A program made the translations under genes and the position numbers. Of a DNA stretch of 64,000 nt, positions 39,197-48,887 are shown piece by piece. The stretch lies in assembly GCA_018268915.1 (NCBI GenBank), contig JAFDVQ010000005.1, forward strand, positions 1 to 64,000. Reading direction: 5' to 3'. The stretch's first letter is position 1. The number at the start of each line of letters is the position of its first letter. The stretch comes from Acidobacteriota bacterium. GTDB lineage: Bacteria > Acidobacteriota > Terriglobia > Terriglobales > Acidobacteriaceae. The notes beneath the pieces were generated by a model, which made no database searches, was not told where the DNA came from, and worked only from the letters and a program-made list of their open reading frames with translations.

Positions 39197-40642
39197 ATGC
39201 AGTCGAATGCTATACGTGTGTCCGTGATCTTACTCGCTGTTTCAACAGGATTGATTCAGGCGCAAACCGTTCCGCGATCCTCGCACGTCTGGATCATCAC
39301 CGAAGAAAACCATAGCTATGAGAACATCGTCGGCAATTCATCGATGCCTTATTACAACGAACTTATAAAGAATTACGGGCTCGCTACACAGTTCTATGCC
39401 AATCAGCACAGTTCCCTGCCAGCGTTAATGTGGTTTGTCGCAGGCGCGCCCGTCGAACTGGACAACAACACCATTTCTTGCGCGCACACTCATGACAACG
39501 TCGTCCGTGAACTCCTCAATCGGGGATACACCTGGAAGACGTATCAGCAAAATCTGCCTTACGCCGGATATCAGGGGTTGAAATACGGTACTACGGATGC
39601 TTACTACCGCCGCCACAACCCGCTCATCGACTTCACCGATGTCTGCCCGGGAACCGGACAGGACAAAAAAAGCGTCCCCTACACGCAACTCGCAACCGAC
39701 ATCGCCAACAACAAGACGCCTAACTTTGCCTACGTCACTCCTGATGGCGATGAAGATGCGCATGACGGCTCTTTGGCGTCTGCAGATCAGTGGTTGCAAG
39801 CTCACCTTCCTGCGATTCTTGCGCTTCCCGAGTTTGCGCCTGGCGGTGACGGACTGCTCTTCATCGTCTGGGACGAAGGCACTCTTTCCACGGACAACCG
39901 CTGTTCTGCCAGCGACTCCACTGGCTGCGGTGGTCGCACCGCTAACCTGGTCATCGGGCCGCAGATCAAGTCCGGATATAAGTCCACCATCACCTACCAC
40001 AACGAAAACGTGCTCAAAACGATATGCGCTGCGATGGGTCTCTCACCTTGTCCGGGAGCTGCAGCGAACGCCGCGCCAATGACCGACTTTTTCAAGTCAT
40101 CGACGTCTGCTTCTCCGACAGATAGCATCATCATCTCAACGCCCGGTAGCGGGTCCGTCGAGACCGGTCCTGTTCGTCTGATTGCAACTGCATCAGAGAC
40201 CAAGACCGTCAGCCAGACACAGGTCTGGGACAATGGGAAAAAACTTGGCGTCTATGGAACCAACATCGACGCGGTCTACAACCTGGAGCCGGGTACGCAT
40301 ACGACAACGGTCGTCGACTACGATTCCTCCTTCAATCCTATCCATCAGGCCTCCGTCACTCACAACGTCGAAGTGGCCGTACAAGGTGTGCATGTCAGCT
40401 CGCCGACTCCCGGCGAAACCGTCAGCATGGCAACGGTGCATGTGGTTGCAAATGCGACGGAGCCGGTGCCTGTCAACCAGATGCAGGTCTGGGACAACGG
40501 CGTGAAACTCGGACGCTACTACGGCTCTGACGTCAACCAATACTTCAGCCTGCCTCCGGGATCACACAACATTACTGTCCTCGATCTCGATTACCACTAC
40601 AACGTCCTTCACCGCACCCGCGTCTCATACAACGTACAGTAA
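39197..40642 (+). CDS. Secreted phosphoesterase (acid phosphatase/phospholipase C type) with two Ig-like repeats
   Basis: 481 aa with a signal peptide (about 1-22). The catalytic domain (about 25-300) opens with HVWIITEENHSYENIVG, the metal-binding entry of the phosphoesterase family. It continues with YANQHSSLPALMW, the TPDGDEDAHDG segment and FIVWDEG. The C-terminal 170 residues form two tandem units of about 90 aa, marked by QTQVWDNGKKLGVYG and QMQVWDNGVKLGRYYG. These are probable Ig-like carbohydrate- or surface-binding domains. The family removes phosphate from lipids or nucleotides; the substrate is unproven. It lies 177 bp after the RNase T2 gene. Confidence 0.88.
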   Translation: MQSNAIRVSVILLAVSTGLIQAQTVPRSSHVWIITEENHSYENIVGNSSMPYYNELIKNYGLATQFYANQHSSLPALMWFVAGAPVELDNNTISCAHTHDNVVRELLNRGYTWKTYQQNLPYAGYQGLKYGTTDAYYRRHNPLIDFTDVCPGTGQDKKSVPYTQLATDIANNKTPNFAYVTPDGDEDAHDGSLASADQWLQAHLPAILALPEFAPGGDGLLFIVWDEGTLSTDNRCSASDSTGCGGRTANLVIGPQIKSGYKSTITYHNENVLKTICAAMGLSPCPGAAANAAPMTDFFKSSTSASPTDSIIISTPGSGSVETGPVRLIATASETKTVSQTQVWDNGKKLGVYGTNIDAVYNLEPGTHTTTVVDYDSSFNPIHQASVTHNVEVAVQGVHVSSPTPGETVSMATVHVVANATEPVPVNQMQVWDNGVKLGRYYGSDVNQYFSLPPGSHNITVLDLDYHYNVLHRTRVSYNVQ

Positions 40643-40673
40643 CTACAAACTACATAAATCCTGATGCGGGCGG

Positions 40674-40699
40674 CCCCGGTTTCGATTCTGAGACCGGGG
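40674..40699. repeat. GGGTGCCCC-type hairpin repeat, copy 3 (after the phosphoesterase)
   Basis: A 10-bp stem (40674-40683 / 40690-40699, one G-T pair) carries the same GATTCT loop as the pgk copy. The arms have changed at matching positions (CCGG for CAGG), keeping pairing. Confidence 0.75.
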
Positions 40700-40791
40700 T
40701 ATCACTTCAGCCGGAGGAGCCGCGCGTTCTCCTGATCTGGCCTCCCGGCTTGCCACTTCGCGATGCTAGACTGGCTCGGCGAACCAGAGCC

Positions 40792-42672
40792 ATGAAACAT
40801 CTTCTTCAGAAAGTTCGGCGATCTCACCTGCGTTTGTTGTTCGCATTCGTGTTCACCCTGGCGTGCACGAGCAAGACGATACCGTCGCAGATTCCGTTGC
40901 AGGACGCCCGCAACGCAGACATCATAACCACCAACACGCATCTTCCTTTGCCCAAATTCTCCAGCCTTTCAGAATGGGAGCAGCGCAAGGCATTTCTGCG
41001 CAACCAGATCCTCGTTTCAGCCGGCCTGTCACCTTTGCCAAACAAGGCTCCGCTCCACTCGCAGATCTTCGACAAGCTTGAAACAAAGGACTACACCATT
41101 GAGAAAGTGCTGATTGAGACTCTCCCTGGCTTCTATCTGGGGGGCAATCTCTATCGGCCTCGGAACGGCGCCGCAAAGCATCCGGCAATTCTGAATCCAC
41201 ACGGACACTGGACCTATGGGCGGCTCGAGAATACGCCAGTGTTTTCGGGCCCATCTCTCGGCATCAGCCTGTCGCGCCAGGGTTACGTTGTGTTTGCGTA
41301 TGACATGCTGGGCTACAACGACACAGTGCAGTTGCCGCATCGCTTCGGCAACGCGGAGCAGAGACTATGGTCCTTCGGCCCGCTCGGACTGCAGCTCTGG
41401 AATTCTATTCGCGCCCTCGACTTCCTCGCTTCGCTTGATGACGTTGACCCAGCACAGCTCGGCGCAACGGGCGCGTCCGGCGGGGCAACACAGGTCTTTC
41501 TTCTTACTGCTGTCGACGACCGCATCCAATTCGCATCGCCTGTCAACATGGTCTCCGCGATCATGCAGGGCGGAGACCTCTGCGAAAACGCACCGGGGCT
41601 GCGTCTCGGAACCAGCAACGTGGAAATCGCTGCCATGTTTGCGCCGAAACCCATGCTTCTGGTATCAGCAACAGGAGACTGGACTCACAACGTACCGAAA
41701 GAAGAGTTCCCTGCCATCCAGCGCATCTATGATCTTTACGGCAAAGCGGACCAGCTTGGAGTCGTTCAGTTCAAAGCCGATCACAATTTCAATCAGGAAA
41801 GCCGCGAGGCGGTCTATCGCTTCTTCTCCAAACATCATCCTCAACTAACTGCGCCCGGCGAACTGCACGAACACGATATCTCCGTTCCTATGCTCCAGGA
41901 AATGCTGGCTCTTTCGAAGCATCCGCTGCCTCAGAACGCTTTAGACGCTGATGGTGTTTTCAGTCTATGGAAGAGCCTTGCGAGCAGTCAGAACCAGCAG
42001 AATCAGGCACCAGACTTTCTCCGCAGCCGGTTGCGCCAGACGCTTGCCGTTCAACTTCCACGTGACGTGATCGTCGAAAGACACGGTGACCAGATTGTCC
42101 TCAGTCGAGAGTCGAAGAAAGACCGAGTGCCTGGCCTGTGGTTTGACGGCAAAGGAAATCCAGCCATCGTCATCAATCCTGATAGATCATCGGCGGCAGA
42201 CCAGACTGAGATTGTTAGACAGCTAAAGAAGGATGGGCGCTCTGTTTTTCTGCTCGATGCCTTCCAGACAGGTATCGCAAAAGCGCCACGACCCGGCGAC
42301 TTCGGTGTCTCACCCCCTTCGAAGCCCGGCGAGGACGAAGAAGAAAGTGCCGATGCAGCTGCCGGTTATCCCAAATTCCTGACTTTTAACGTGAGCATCA
42401 ACGCGGCCCGCGTCCAGGATATTCTCACTGCCGTTGCCTACGCATCCAGAGACCATCAGCAGATCGACATCTACGCTAACGGCGATGCCTGCATCTGGGC
42501 CACCTTTGCGGCAGCCGTAAGCGATGTTCCCCTATCGCTTCACCTCGGCAACGCTCCATCAATAGAGTCGGACGCCGACTATCTCAAGCACTTCAACGTT
42601 CCTGGAATTCTTCGCGCCGGCGGAATCACCACGGCGAACCAACTCCTGAAGTCCAGCCCTGGAATTCAATGA
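40792..42672 (+). CDS. Exported alpha/beta hydrolase (acetyl-esterase / dienelactone-hydrolase type)
   Basis: 626 aa. An N-terminal export signal (about 10-30) ends in LAC, so it may be a lipoprotein, though the lipobox is imperfect. The hydrolase core spans about 85-375: NPHGHWTYGRLENTPVFSG, the nucleophile elbow GATGASGGATQVFLL and the late His in ADHNFNQESREAVYRFF. A C-terminal half (about 390-626) repeats a weaker hydrolase-like pattern (GLWFDGKGNPAIVINPDRSS) without an obvious catalytic set. Likely an esterase on plant or microbial polymers (inference). ATG 40792 is preferred over TTG 40750. Confidence 0.82.
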   Translation: MKHLLQKVRRSHLRLLFAFVFTLACTSKTIPSQIPLQDARNADIITTNTHLPLPKFSSLSEWEQRKAFLRNQILVSAGLSPLPNKAPLHSQIFDKLETKDYTIEKVLIETLPGFYLGGNLYRPRNGAAKHPAILNPHGHWTYGRLENTPVFSGPSLGISLSRQGYVVFAYDMLGYNDTVQLPHRFGNAEQRLWSFGPLGLQLWNSIRALDFLASLDDVDPAQLGATGASGGATQVFLLTAVDDRIQFASPVNMVSAIMQGGDLCENAPGLRLGTSNVEIAAMFAPKPMLLVSATGDWTHNVPKEEFPAIQRIYDLYGKADQLGVVQFKADHNFNQESREAVYRFFSKHHPQLTAPGELHEHDISVPMLQEMLALSKHPLPQNALDADGVFSLWKSLASSQNQQNQAPDFLRSRLRQTLAVQLPRDVIVERHGDQIVLSRESKKDRVPGLWFDGKGNPAIVINPDRSSAADQTEIVRQLKKDGRSVFLLDAFQTGIAKAPRPGDFGVSPPSKPGEDEEESADAAAGYPKFLTFNVSINAARVQDILTAVAYASRDHQQIDIYANGDACIWATFAAAVSDVPLSLHLGNAPSIESDADYLKHFNVPGILRAGGITTANQLLKSSPGIQ

Positions 42673-42731
42673 TGTTGAACTCATGAATGTGGGTGCCCCC
42701 GTCCAGGATCTGGCTGGGTGGGAAGAAACAC

Positions 42732-44813
42732 CTACGCCGTCACAATCTCGGAGAAATCCGCGATACCCGAGAATCCCTTCAGCACTCCATCAATCAATCC
42801 CAGGTGTGCACCGCGAATCTTCTCATCCGGATCGAGCACCATCACCTTGTCGAAGAACGCATCGACTGCCGGACGCAATGTCGCAATCTTTCCCAGGGCG
42901 TCTCCATACTTGCGCTCCTGCCGCAGCTTCGCTACTTCAGGTGCCAGCGTCGCTGCCGCATCTTTCAGTTTCTGCGCCTCCGGAGCCTTCACAGCATCCG
43001 GTGAACCCACAGCAAACCCCTTCTCCGCCGCCTGCCGAAGAATATTGTTGATTCGCTTGAACGCCGCCGATACCGCCTCAAAATCCGCTGAGGCCCGAGC
43101 CGCACTCAACGCCTCCGCCCGCGCAATCGCATCGCGAACATCATCCGCACCCGACGCCAAAACAGCGCTCACCACGTCGTACGAGAACCCGCGCACATCT
43201 TTCAGATAAAAGTTCAGCCGCTCCGTAAGGAACTCCAGAACCTTGCGCTCGTGAACATCGTCTGTCAGTGCCGAGTGCGCAACTTCGCTCAGCTTAAGCG
43301 GCAGTTCCGACTCAGCAAGGATCTTAACGATCGCATTTGCCGCACGCCGAAGCGCAAACGGATCTTTTGATCCCGTCGGCTGTAGTCCAATTCCAAACAT
43401 CGCCGCGATCGTCTGGATTCGATCGGCCAGTCCAAGCAATTGCCCTTCGACTGAAACCGGAATATTGTCCTCCACCGACGCCGGCGTGTACTGGTCGTAG
43501 ATCGCCAGCGCGGTTTTCTCGCCCAGACCCTGCGCGCGCGCATACAGTCCGCCCACAACGCCTTGCAACTCGGTGAATTCCTTCACCAGTTCTGCTGTCA
43601 AATCCGTCTTGGCCAAACGCACTGCAGTCGTTAGTGCATCTGAGTCAAACTTCACGCCAGCCTTGGTACACAATTCCGCCAGAAAGCTGGCAGTCTCCAG
43701 ATTTTCTTCCGTCTTCCAGTGATACGATCCCAACTCCTTCTGGAACGTCACCGACTTCAAGCTCTCCACACGCTCTGCCAGCGGTGTTTTCTGATCTACC
43801 TCCCAGAAGAATCGCGCATCCTTGAACCGTGCACGCAGCACCTTCTGGTTCCCATGCCGGATGATCGCCTCGCCATCCTCATCCGCTTTCGTATTCAAGA
43901 CCGCGAGAAAATGCGGAGCCAGTTTTCCGTTTCCATCTTCGACCGCGAAATACTTCTGGTGATCGCGCATCACTGTCACCAGCACCTCTTCCGGCAGATC
44001 CAGATACTCCTGCTCGAAACCTCCAAGGATGACAGCGGGCCACTCCGTCAGGTTGACGACCGTCTCCACCAGCGGCTCATCTTCCCGCCACCGCGCGCCT
44101 GCGACCAACCTTGTCGCCTTATCCAGCGCCTTCCGAATCAACTGCCGCCGTTCTGCCACGTGAACCACAACGCTCGCCGCTCTCAATTCGTCAACATATG
44201 CTGCCCCAGAAGTTATGACTACCGAGTGGTCGCCATGCAGGATCCGATGTCCGCGGCTCGCCTTCCCTGCCGCAATCCCCGCAATCTCCAGCGGCACCAC
44301 CGCCGCATCCAGCATCGCCACTATCCAGCGCACCGGCCGCACAAACCGCTCCGGCTTGGCCGCGCGCCAATACATGTTTTTGGCCCAGTAGATCGCCAGT
44401 ACTTCCTTCGGCAACTCGCTCGCGAGCACCTCCGGTGCGGCCACTCCCCTGCGCTTGATCGTGGCTCCTACGTACTCGCCCTTCGGCGTCGCCACCCTCT
44501 CCAGCGCTGTAACGTCCACACCCGCCTTTTTTGCAAACGCCTCGGCAGCCTTCGTCGCCCTTCCATCCTTGAACGCCGCGCTCCATGACGGCCCGGTTAC
44601 CTTTTCTTCCACATCTGCCTGCTCCGATTTCACACCGGCAACCAGCACCGCCAGCCGCCTCGGCGTCGAGAACGTCTTCACCGTAGCGCCGTCATCCAGC
44701 AGCCGCTCGCGCGTCAGCAACTGCTGCACGCGCTTGCCGAGTTCCGCCTCGGCCCCTGCAATCATTCGCGCCGGAATCTCCTCCAGCCCAATCTCAAATA
44801 AGAAGTCAGACAT
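42732..44813 (-). CDS. glyS: Glycyl-tRNA synthetase beta subunit
   Basis: 693 aa. It supplies tRNA binding and stability to the alpha2-beta2 bacterial GlyRS. Visible: N-terminal FLFEIGLEEIPARMIAGAEA, then WRAAKPERFVRPVRWIVAML, an HD-like region (GDEAI-type LNTKADEDGEAIIRHGNQKV) and the C-terminal anticodon-binding-like domain with FFDKVMVLDPDEKIRGAHLG. AGGAAAG lies 8 nt before ATG 44813. It follows glyQ by 92 bp and is co-oriented, forming a glyQS operon. Confidence 0.97.
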   Translation of the reverse strand: MSDFLFEIGLEEIPARMIAGAEAELGKRVQQLLTRERLLDDGATVKTFSTPRRLAVLVAGVKSEQADVEEKVTGPSWSAAFKDGRATKAAEAFAKKAGVDVTALERVATPKGEYVGATIKRRGVAAPEVLASELPKEVLAIYWAKNMYWRAAKPERFVRPVRWIVAMLDAAVVPLEIAGIAAGKASRGHRILHGDHSVVITSGAAYVDELRAASVVVHVAERRQLIRKALDKATRLVAGARWREDEPLVETVVNLTEWPAVILGGFEQEYLDLPEEVLVTVMRDHQKYFAVEDGNGKLAPHFLAVLNTKADEDGEAIIRHGNQKVLRARFKDARFFWEVDQKTPLAERVESLKSVTFQKELGSYHWKTEENLETASFLAELCTKAGVKFDSDALTTAVRLAKTDLTAELVKEFTELQGVVGGLYARAQGLGEKTALAIYDQYTPASVEDNIPVSVEGQLLGLADRIQTIAAMFGIGLQPTGSKDPFALRRAANAIVKILAESELPLKLSEVAHSALTDDVHERKVLEFLTERLNFYLKDVRGFSYDVVSAVLASGADDVRDAIARAEALSAARASADFEAVSAAFKRINNILRQAAEKGFAVGSPDAVKAPEAQKLKDAAATLAPEVAKLRQERKYGDALGKIATLRPAVDAFFDKVMVLDPDEKIRGAHLGLIDGVLKGFSGIADFSEIVTA

Positions 44814-44826
44814 GTATTTCTTTCCT

Positions 44827-44855
44827 GAAGCTCTCAGCTGTCAGCCGTCAGCTTC
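44827..44855. repeat. AGCTGTCAGC-type degenerate repeat
   Basis: GAAGCTCTCAGCTGTCAGCC then GTCAGCTTC forms a short inverted repeat from 9-nt units in the glyQ-glyS gap. A related tract is at 50067-50091. Confidence 0.6.
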
Positions 44856-44905
44856 TATCTCCAATCCATCCAATTTCATGTGTCAACAAAGTTGAAGGCT
44901 GTATG

Positions 44906-45859
44906 CTAAGTCGCCGCCTGCTGCACCGCGAACGCCTTCGCAACGCCCACCGCCAGCGCTCGGATTCTGCCAATCACACCCACCCGTTCCGTCACGCTGA
45001 TCGCTCCACGCGCATCCAGAATGTTGAACAGGTTCGAGCACTTCAGAGCCAGTTCATAGGTCGGCAGCAACGGAAATCTTTTCTTGTCCGTTGCCGAAGC
45101 ATCTTCTTTCTCAAACAGCGCACCAGCCCGCACCAGCAGCGCATGCGCCTCTGCCTCGTACGAGTTGAAGTGCTCCCAGAGCCGCGGGACATCGGCTTCC
45201 TCGAAGTTGTAAACCGAGAACTGCAACTCCTCGGCCAGGCGCACCTCGCCGTAGGTAATCTTGGCGCCCGTCTTCGGATCGCGTGCCCAAACAATGTCGT
45301 AAATCGAATCCACATCTTGCAGGAAAGCAGCTATCCGCTCCAGCCCATACGTCAATTCCGCGCAGATCGGGTCCAGGTCCATCCCGCCACACTGCTGAAA
45401 ATAAGTGAACTGAGTGATCTCAAGGCCGTCCAGCATCACCTGCCAGCCCACGCCCCACGCGCCGCCCGCAGGCCACTCCCAGTTGTCCTCTTCGAACTTC
45501 AAATCGTGTTTTGACAGGTCAATTCCCAGCGCTGCAAGGGACTCGAGATAAAGTTCCTGAACATTCACCGGCGGCGGTTTCAGAATCAGCTGAAACTGCG
45601 TGTGCTTGAAGAGCCGGTTGGGGTTCTCGCCATACCGCCCGTCCGCGGGCCGGCGCGATGGCTGAGCATAGCCGACGCGATACGGATTCGGTCCCAGAAC
45701 CCTCAAAAAAGTCTCCGGAGCCATTGTCCCTGCGCCCACTTCCACGTCATAGGGCTGCTGCAGCACACACCCGCGTTCCGCCCAGAAACCCTGAAGCCTG
45801 AAGAGCAGTTCCTGAAACGTCAACGCTGATTTTTGAGTAGAAGATCCTATAGAAGCCAC
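44906..45859 (-). CDS. glyQ: Glycyl-tRNA synthetase alpha subunit
   Basis: 317 aa. It carries the class II catalytic domain that forms glycyl-adenylate. Clear family segments are [40 protein letters not shown] and [20 protein letters not shown]. Further on are [20 protein letters not shown] and [12 protein letters not shown]. The start is GTG 45859, preceded by a GAGGAAAGAG leader. A two-subunit GlyRS fits a Gram-negative bacterium outside the single-chain GlyRS lineages. Confidence 0.97.
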   Translation of the reverse strand: MASIGSSTQKSALTFQELLFRLQGFWAERGCVLQQPYDVEVGAGTMAPETFLRVLGPNPYRVGYAQPSRRPADGRYGENPNRLFKHTQFQLILKPPPVNVQELYLESLAALGIDLSKHDLKFEEDNWEWPAGGAWGVGWQVMLDGLEITQFTYFQQCGGMDLDPICAELTYGLERIAAFLQDVDSIYDIVWARDPKTGAKITYGEVRLAEELQFSVYNFEEADVPRLWEHFNSYEAEAHALLVRAGALFEKEDASATDKKRFPLLPTYELALKCSNLFNILDARGAISVTERVGVIGRIRALAVGVAKAFAVQQAAT

Positions 45860-46090
45860 GATTTATTCTCTTTCCTCGAAACTAGTGCCCAGTCTATCAG
45901 TCGGCTCTTTGCGAAGAACTATGCCGATGCACCGCGTTCGCCCCTCTCAGCTTTCCTTACACTTCTTTACAACGCTTTTCGAATCAGCGTGAAATCGGTG
46001 ATCCAAAAGTACTAGATACCTACCACCTTCTACCCCTGTCTCACGACTGTCCGATTGCCGATAATCAATGCTGGAGTAGTGAGGGCACCC

Positions 46091-47731
46091 GTGCGCAAGA
46101 CCATGAAATTCTGGATTGCTACCGCAATCTCCCTCACTCTGATCCAGTCACTCGCTTCCGCCTTTCTGCGCCGCGGACGTATCCTCAGCGGGGTAACTGA
46201 CGTTTGCTCTTCTCTTCTCCTGCTCGCGCTCGTCATTGCCTTTGCCCGAAACGCCGTCCCCACTCGCGGCCGGCTTCGCGTCTTCTGGACAATGCAGTCC
46301 ATCGGTTGGTCCGTTGCGCTCGTCAATCAGCTCTGGTGGATGTATTACGACGTTGTCCTGCAAAGGCAAGTTCCCATGCTTTTCGCGGGAGACGTGCTCC
46401 TTTTCATTCCTGGCTTGCTGATGCTCTCGGGCTTTCTCCTGCGCCCTCACCTCCAGCAGTCGCGCCGCAGCGCCCGCCTTGGAGCCGTGGACTTCCTATT
46501 GCTTGTTCTCTGGTGGGTGTTTCTCTACGCCTATCTTGTCAGTTGCTGGCAGTACGTCTCACCCAACGAGAATCTATACAACCGCAACTACGACAATCTT
46601 TATCTCGGCGAGATCGTCGTTATCATCGGCGTGCTTACCCAGCTGATTCGCCACAGCTCTGCTCACTGGCGGCGCTTCTATGCCCTCTACTCCGTCGCAA
46701 TCCTCTTTAACTATCTTTGGTTTGCACTCGAAAACCAGGCTATCGAAAAATACACCTACTTCGTAGGCAGCTGGTACGATGTCCCCTATCTCGCATCCTG
46801 GGCGGCCTACATTCTGCTCGCCGTCGTGGGTGGAAGTTTGCGCCTCGACCGCGAATCCGATGAAAACCAGAACGACCGCTCATGGATGACCGCCCTTTCT
46901 ATCGTCGCGGTCCTATCACTACCGGTGATGGTTGTTATCGCCATTCTCGAGCCGGGCCTCTCGGTCCGAATCGTTCACTTCCGGGTCCTGGTAACCGCTT
47001 TCGTTATGTTCGCGATGGCCGGCCTCGTCTTTCTGAAGCAGCAGCTACTCCACCTCGAACTTAAGCACTCCAACCTTGTCCTTCAATGGTCCTCTACCAC
47101 CGATCCGCTCACCGGAACGCGCAATCGCCGCTTCTTCTTCGAGAACATCCAGCGCGACATCGCTCAATCCGTTCGTGCTCACTTGGAAAGCGGCGAACAG
47201 ACAGAACGCGATATCGTTTTCTATCTCATCGATCTCGACAACTTCAAGAAGATCAACGATCGTTTTGGGCATGACGGCGGAGACCGCATACTCATCGAGT
47301 CCGCGCGTCGGATATCCTCTGCCATCCGCAATTCAGACTTGCTGGTGCGGTGGGGCGGCGAAGAGTTTCTCGTCGTCTCTCGTTGCACCGATCGTAAGCA
47401 GGCCGGCACCCTTGCCAACCGTATCCTCGATGCATTCCGTTCGAATCCCTTCCAGATCGACCCCGCTGAAGAAACGGCACAGACTTGTTCGATCGGTTGG
47501 GCAGCGTTTCCCTGGTACGAAGACGACGTCCAAGCCCTCAGCTATGAGGGCGTCCTCAAATACGCCGACCGCGCACTCTACCGAGCAAAGAAAGCAGGCA
47601 AGAATCAAGCGATTGGTATGGTCCGATCCCAGGAAGGCGCAAACCCAGTCACCGTCTCTGACTCTCTTTCCGAAGCTCTCATCCAAGCTGCGAATCTCGG
47701 CCGCGACGAACTGCTCGAATCCTCCAAGTAA
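46091..47731 (+). CDS. Membrane diguanylate cyclase (GGEEF)
   Basis: 546 aa from GTG 46091, which has GAGGG 5 nt upstream; ATG 46103 and TTG 46055 are alternatives. Nine or so transmembrane helices fill residues 5-330 and include Trp-rich parts (WWVFLYAYLVSCWQYV). The GGDEF domain (about 345-510) has STTDPLTGTRNRRFFFENIQ, LIDLDNFKKINDRFGHDGGD and the active VRWGGEEFLVV. The module resembles MASE-type membrane sensors, but I cannot assign it. Predicted to make cyclic-di-GMP. Flanked by glyQ (divergent) and a GNAT gene. Confidence 0.92.
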   Translation: MRKTMKFWIATAISLTLIQSLASAFLRRGRILSGVTDVCSSLLLLALVIAFARNAVPTRGRLRVFWTMQSIGWSVALVNQLWWMYYDVVLQRQVPMLFAGDVLLFIPGLLMLSGFLLRPHLQQSRRSARLGAVDFLLLVLWWVFLYAYLVSCWQYVSPNENLYNRNYDNLYLGEIVVIIGVLTQLIRHSSAHWRRFYALYSVAILFNYLWFALENQAIEKYTYFVGSWYDVPYLASWAAYILLAVVGGSLRLDRESDENQNDRSWMTALSIVAVLSLPVMVVIAILEPGLSVRIVHFRVLVTAFVMFAMAGLVFLKQQLLHLELKHSNLVLQWSSTTDPLTGTRNRRFFFENIQRDIAQSVRAHLESGEQTERDIVFYLIDLDNFKKINDRFGHDGGDRILIESARRISSAIRNSDLLVRWGGEEFLVVSRCTDRKQAGTLANRILDAFRSNPFQIDPAEETAQTCSIGWAAFPWYEDDVQALSYEGVLKYADRALYRAKKAGKNQAIGMVRSQEGANPVTVSDSLSEALIQAANLGRDELLESSK

Positions 47732-47770
47732 TTGCTCAAAGACCCTGCCGCGCTGAACGACAAGAATGAC

Positions 47771-47820
47771 TGTCATTCTGAGCGTAGCCGGTCCTTTCTC
47801 GAGCGGCGGAGTCAAAGACC
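47771..47820. repeat. Dispersed 'TGTCATTCTGAGCG' type intergenic element
   Basis: GAATGACTGTCATTCTGAGC includes a short palindrome (GAATGAC/GTCATTC). It resembles the element at 3925. It follows the GGEEF gene by 39 bp. Confidence 0.4.
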
Positions 47821-47967
47821 CGCAGTCGCTCCCCAGACGCCGACTTCATTGAACTGTATGGGGAACAAAGAATTCAAGTGCTTGCGGCGATTGCTGAGAG
47901 CCGACGACTGAGACCTGGAAGCTCATCTTTGCTATACTTCCCCCGCCCCCCAGAGGTCATTCCCTGA

Positions 47968-48837
47968 ATGTCACCCAATGCCGACATCCTCATTCGCCAG
48001 GCCACTCCAGACGACGCACCAGCCTGCGGCAAAATCTGCTTCGCCGCCTTCTCCGCCGTCAATACCGCGCACAACTTCCCCTGCGATTTTCCTAATCCTG
48101 AATACGCCGACCGCCTAATCCAAGGCATGTTCAATGATCCAGGCGTGTATTGCGTAGTGGCTGAGGCTGACGGTCAAATCCTTGGCTCCAACTGTCTCGA
48201 CGAGCGCGCCATGATTCACGGCGTCGGCCCCATCACCGTCGATCCCAACACACAGAACCGCGGCGTGGGCCGACGCCTGATGCAGGCTGTCATAGACCGC
48301 TCGCATGAACGCAACGCCGCCGGTATCCGCCTCGTCCAGGCCGCCTTTAACACCCGGTCGCTCTCGCTCTATGCTTCTCTCGGCTTCGACATTCGCGAGC
48401 CGCTTGTCGTCATGCAGGGACGCACTCAAGAACGATCAATTCCCGGCTGCACGGTCCGCCCCGCAACCTCGGCTGATCTCGCCGCCTGCAACGCGCTATC
48501 CCTGAAGATTCACGGCTACGATCGAAGCGACGATCTTGCGGCCTGCGCGCAGCAAGGCAGCGCACTTGTCGTCGAACGCGCCGGTCGAATCACCGGGTAC
48601 ACAAGCGCCCTCGCCTTCTTCGGCCATACCACTGCTGAATCCGACCAAGACTTGCAGGCTCTTCTCGCGTCAGTCGAATCCTTCGGCGGTCCCGGCGTCC
48701 TCATCCCCACGCGCAACGCCGAACTCTTCCGCTGGTGCCTCTCCAACGGCCTCCGCGTTGTTGAACCAATGAACCTGATGTCCACCGGCCTCTACAACAG
48801 CCCCGCAGGAGCCTGGCTCCCCTCCATCCTCTTCTGA
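47968..48837 (+). CDS. Double-GNAT N-acetyltransferase
   Basis: 289 aa. The N-terminal GNAT domain (about 6-150) has the acetyl-CoA loop VDPNTQNRGVGRRLMQAVID and a NTRSLSLYASLGF motif. The C-terminal half (about 155-289, VRPATSADLAACNALSLKIH) is a second, degenerate GNAT-like domain lacking the Q/RxxGxG/A loop. The first domain should transfer an acetyl group; the second may only bind substrate. AGAGG precedes ATG 47968 at a longish spacing. The gene is convergent with recO. Confidence 0.87.
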   Translation: MSPNADILIRQATPDDAPACGKICFAAFSAVNTAHNFPCDFPNPEYADRLIQGMFNDPGVYCVVAEADGQILGSNCLDERAMIHGVGPITVDPNTQNRGVGRRLMQAVIDRSHERNAAGIRLVQAAFNTRSLSLYASLGFDIREPLVVMQGRTQERSIPGCTVRPATSADLAACNALSLKIHGYDRSDDLAACAQQGSALVVERAGRITGYTSALAFFGHTTAESDQDLQALLASVESFGGPGVLIPTRNAELFRWCLSNGLRVVEPMNLMSTGLYNSPAGAWLPSILF

Positions 48838-48887
48838 TTTTGTGTCCTGAAGGAAATAAGATCGCTCGACATCTCGTTCCCCGCCTC

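Noticed and set aside
43719..44588. 289-codon plus-strand frame inside glyS
   Set aside because: Arg/His-rich antisense shadow of an essential gene.
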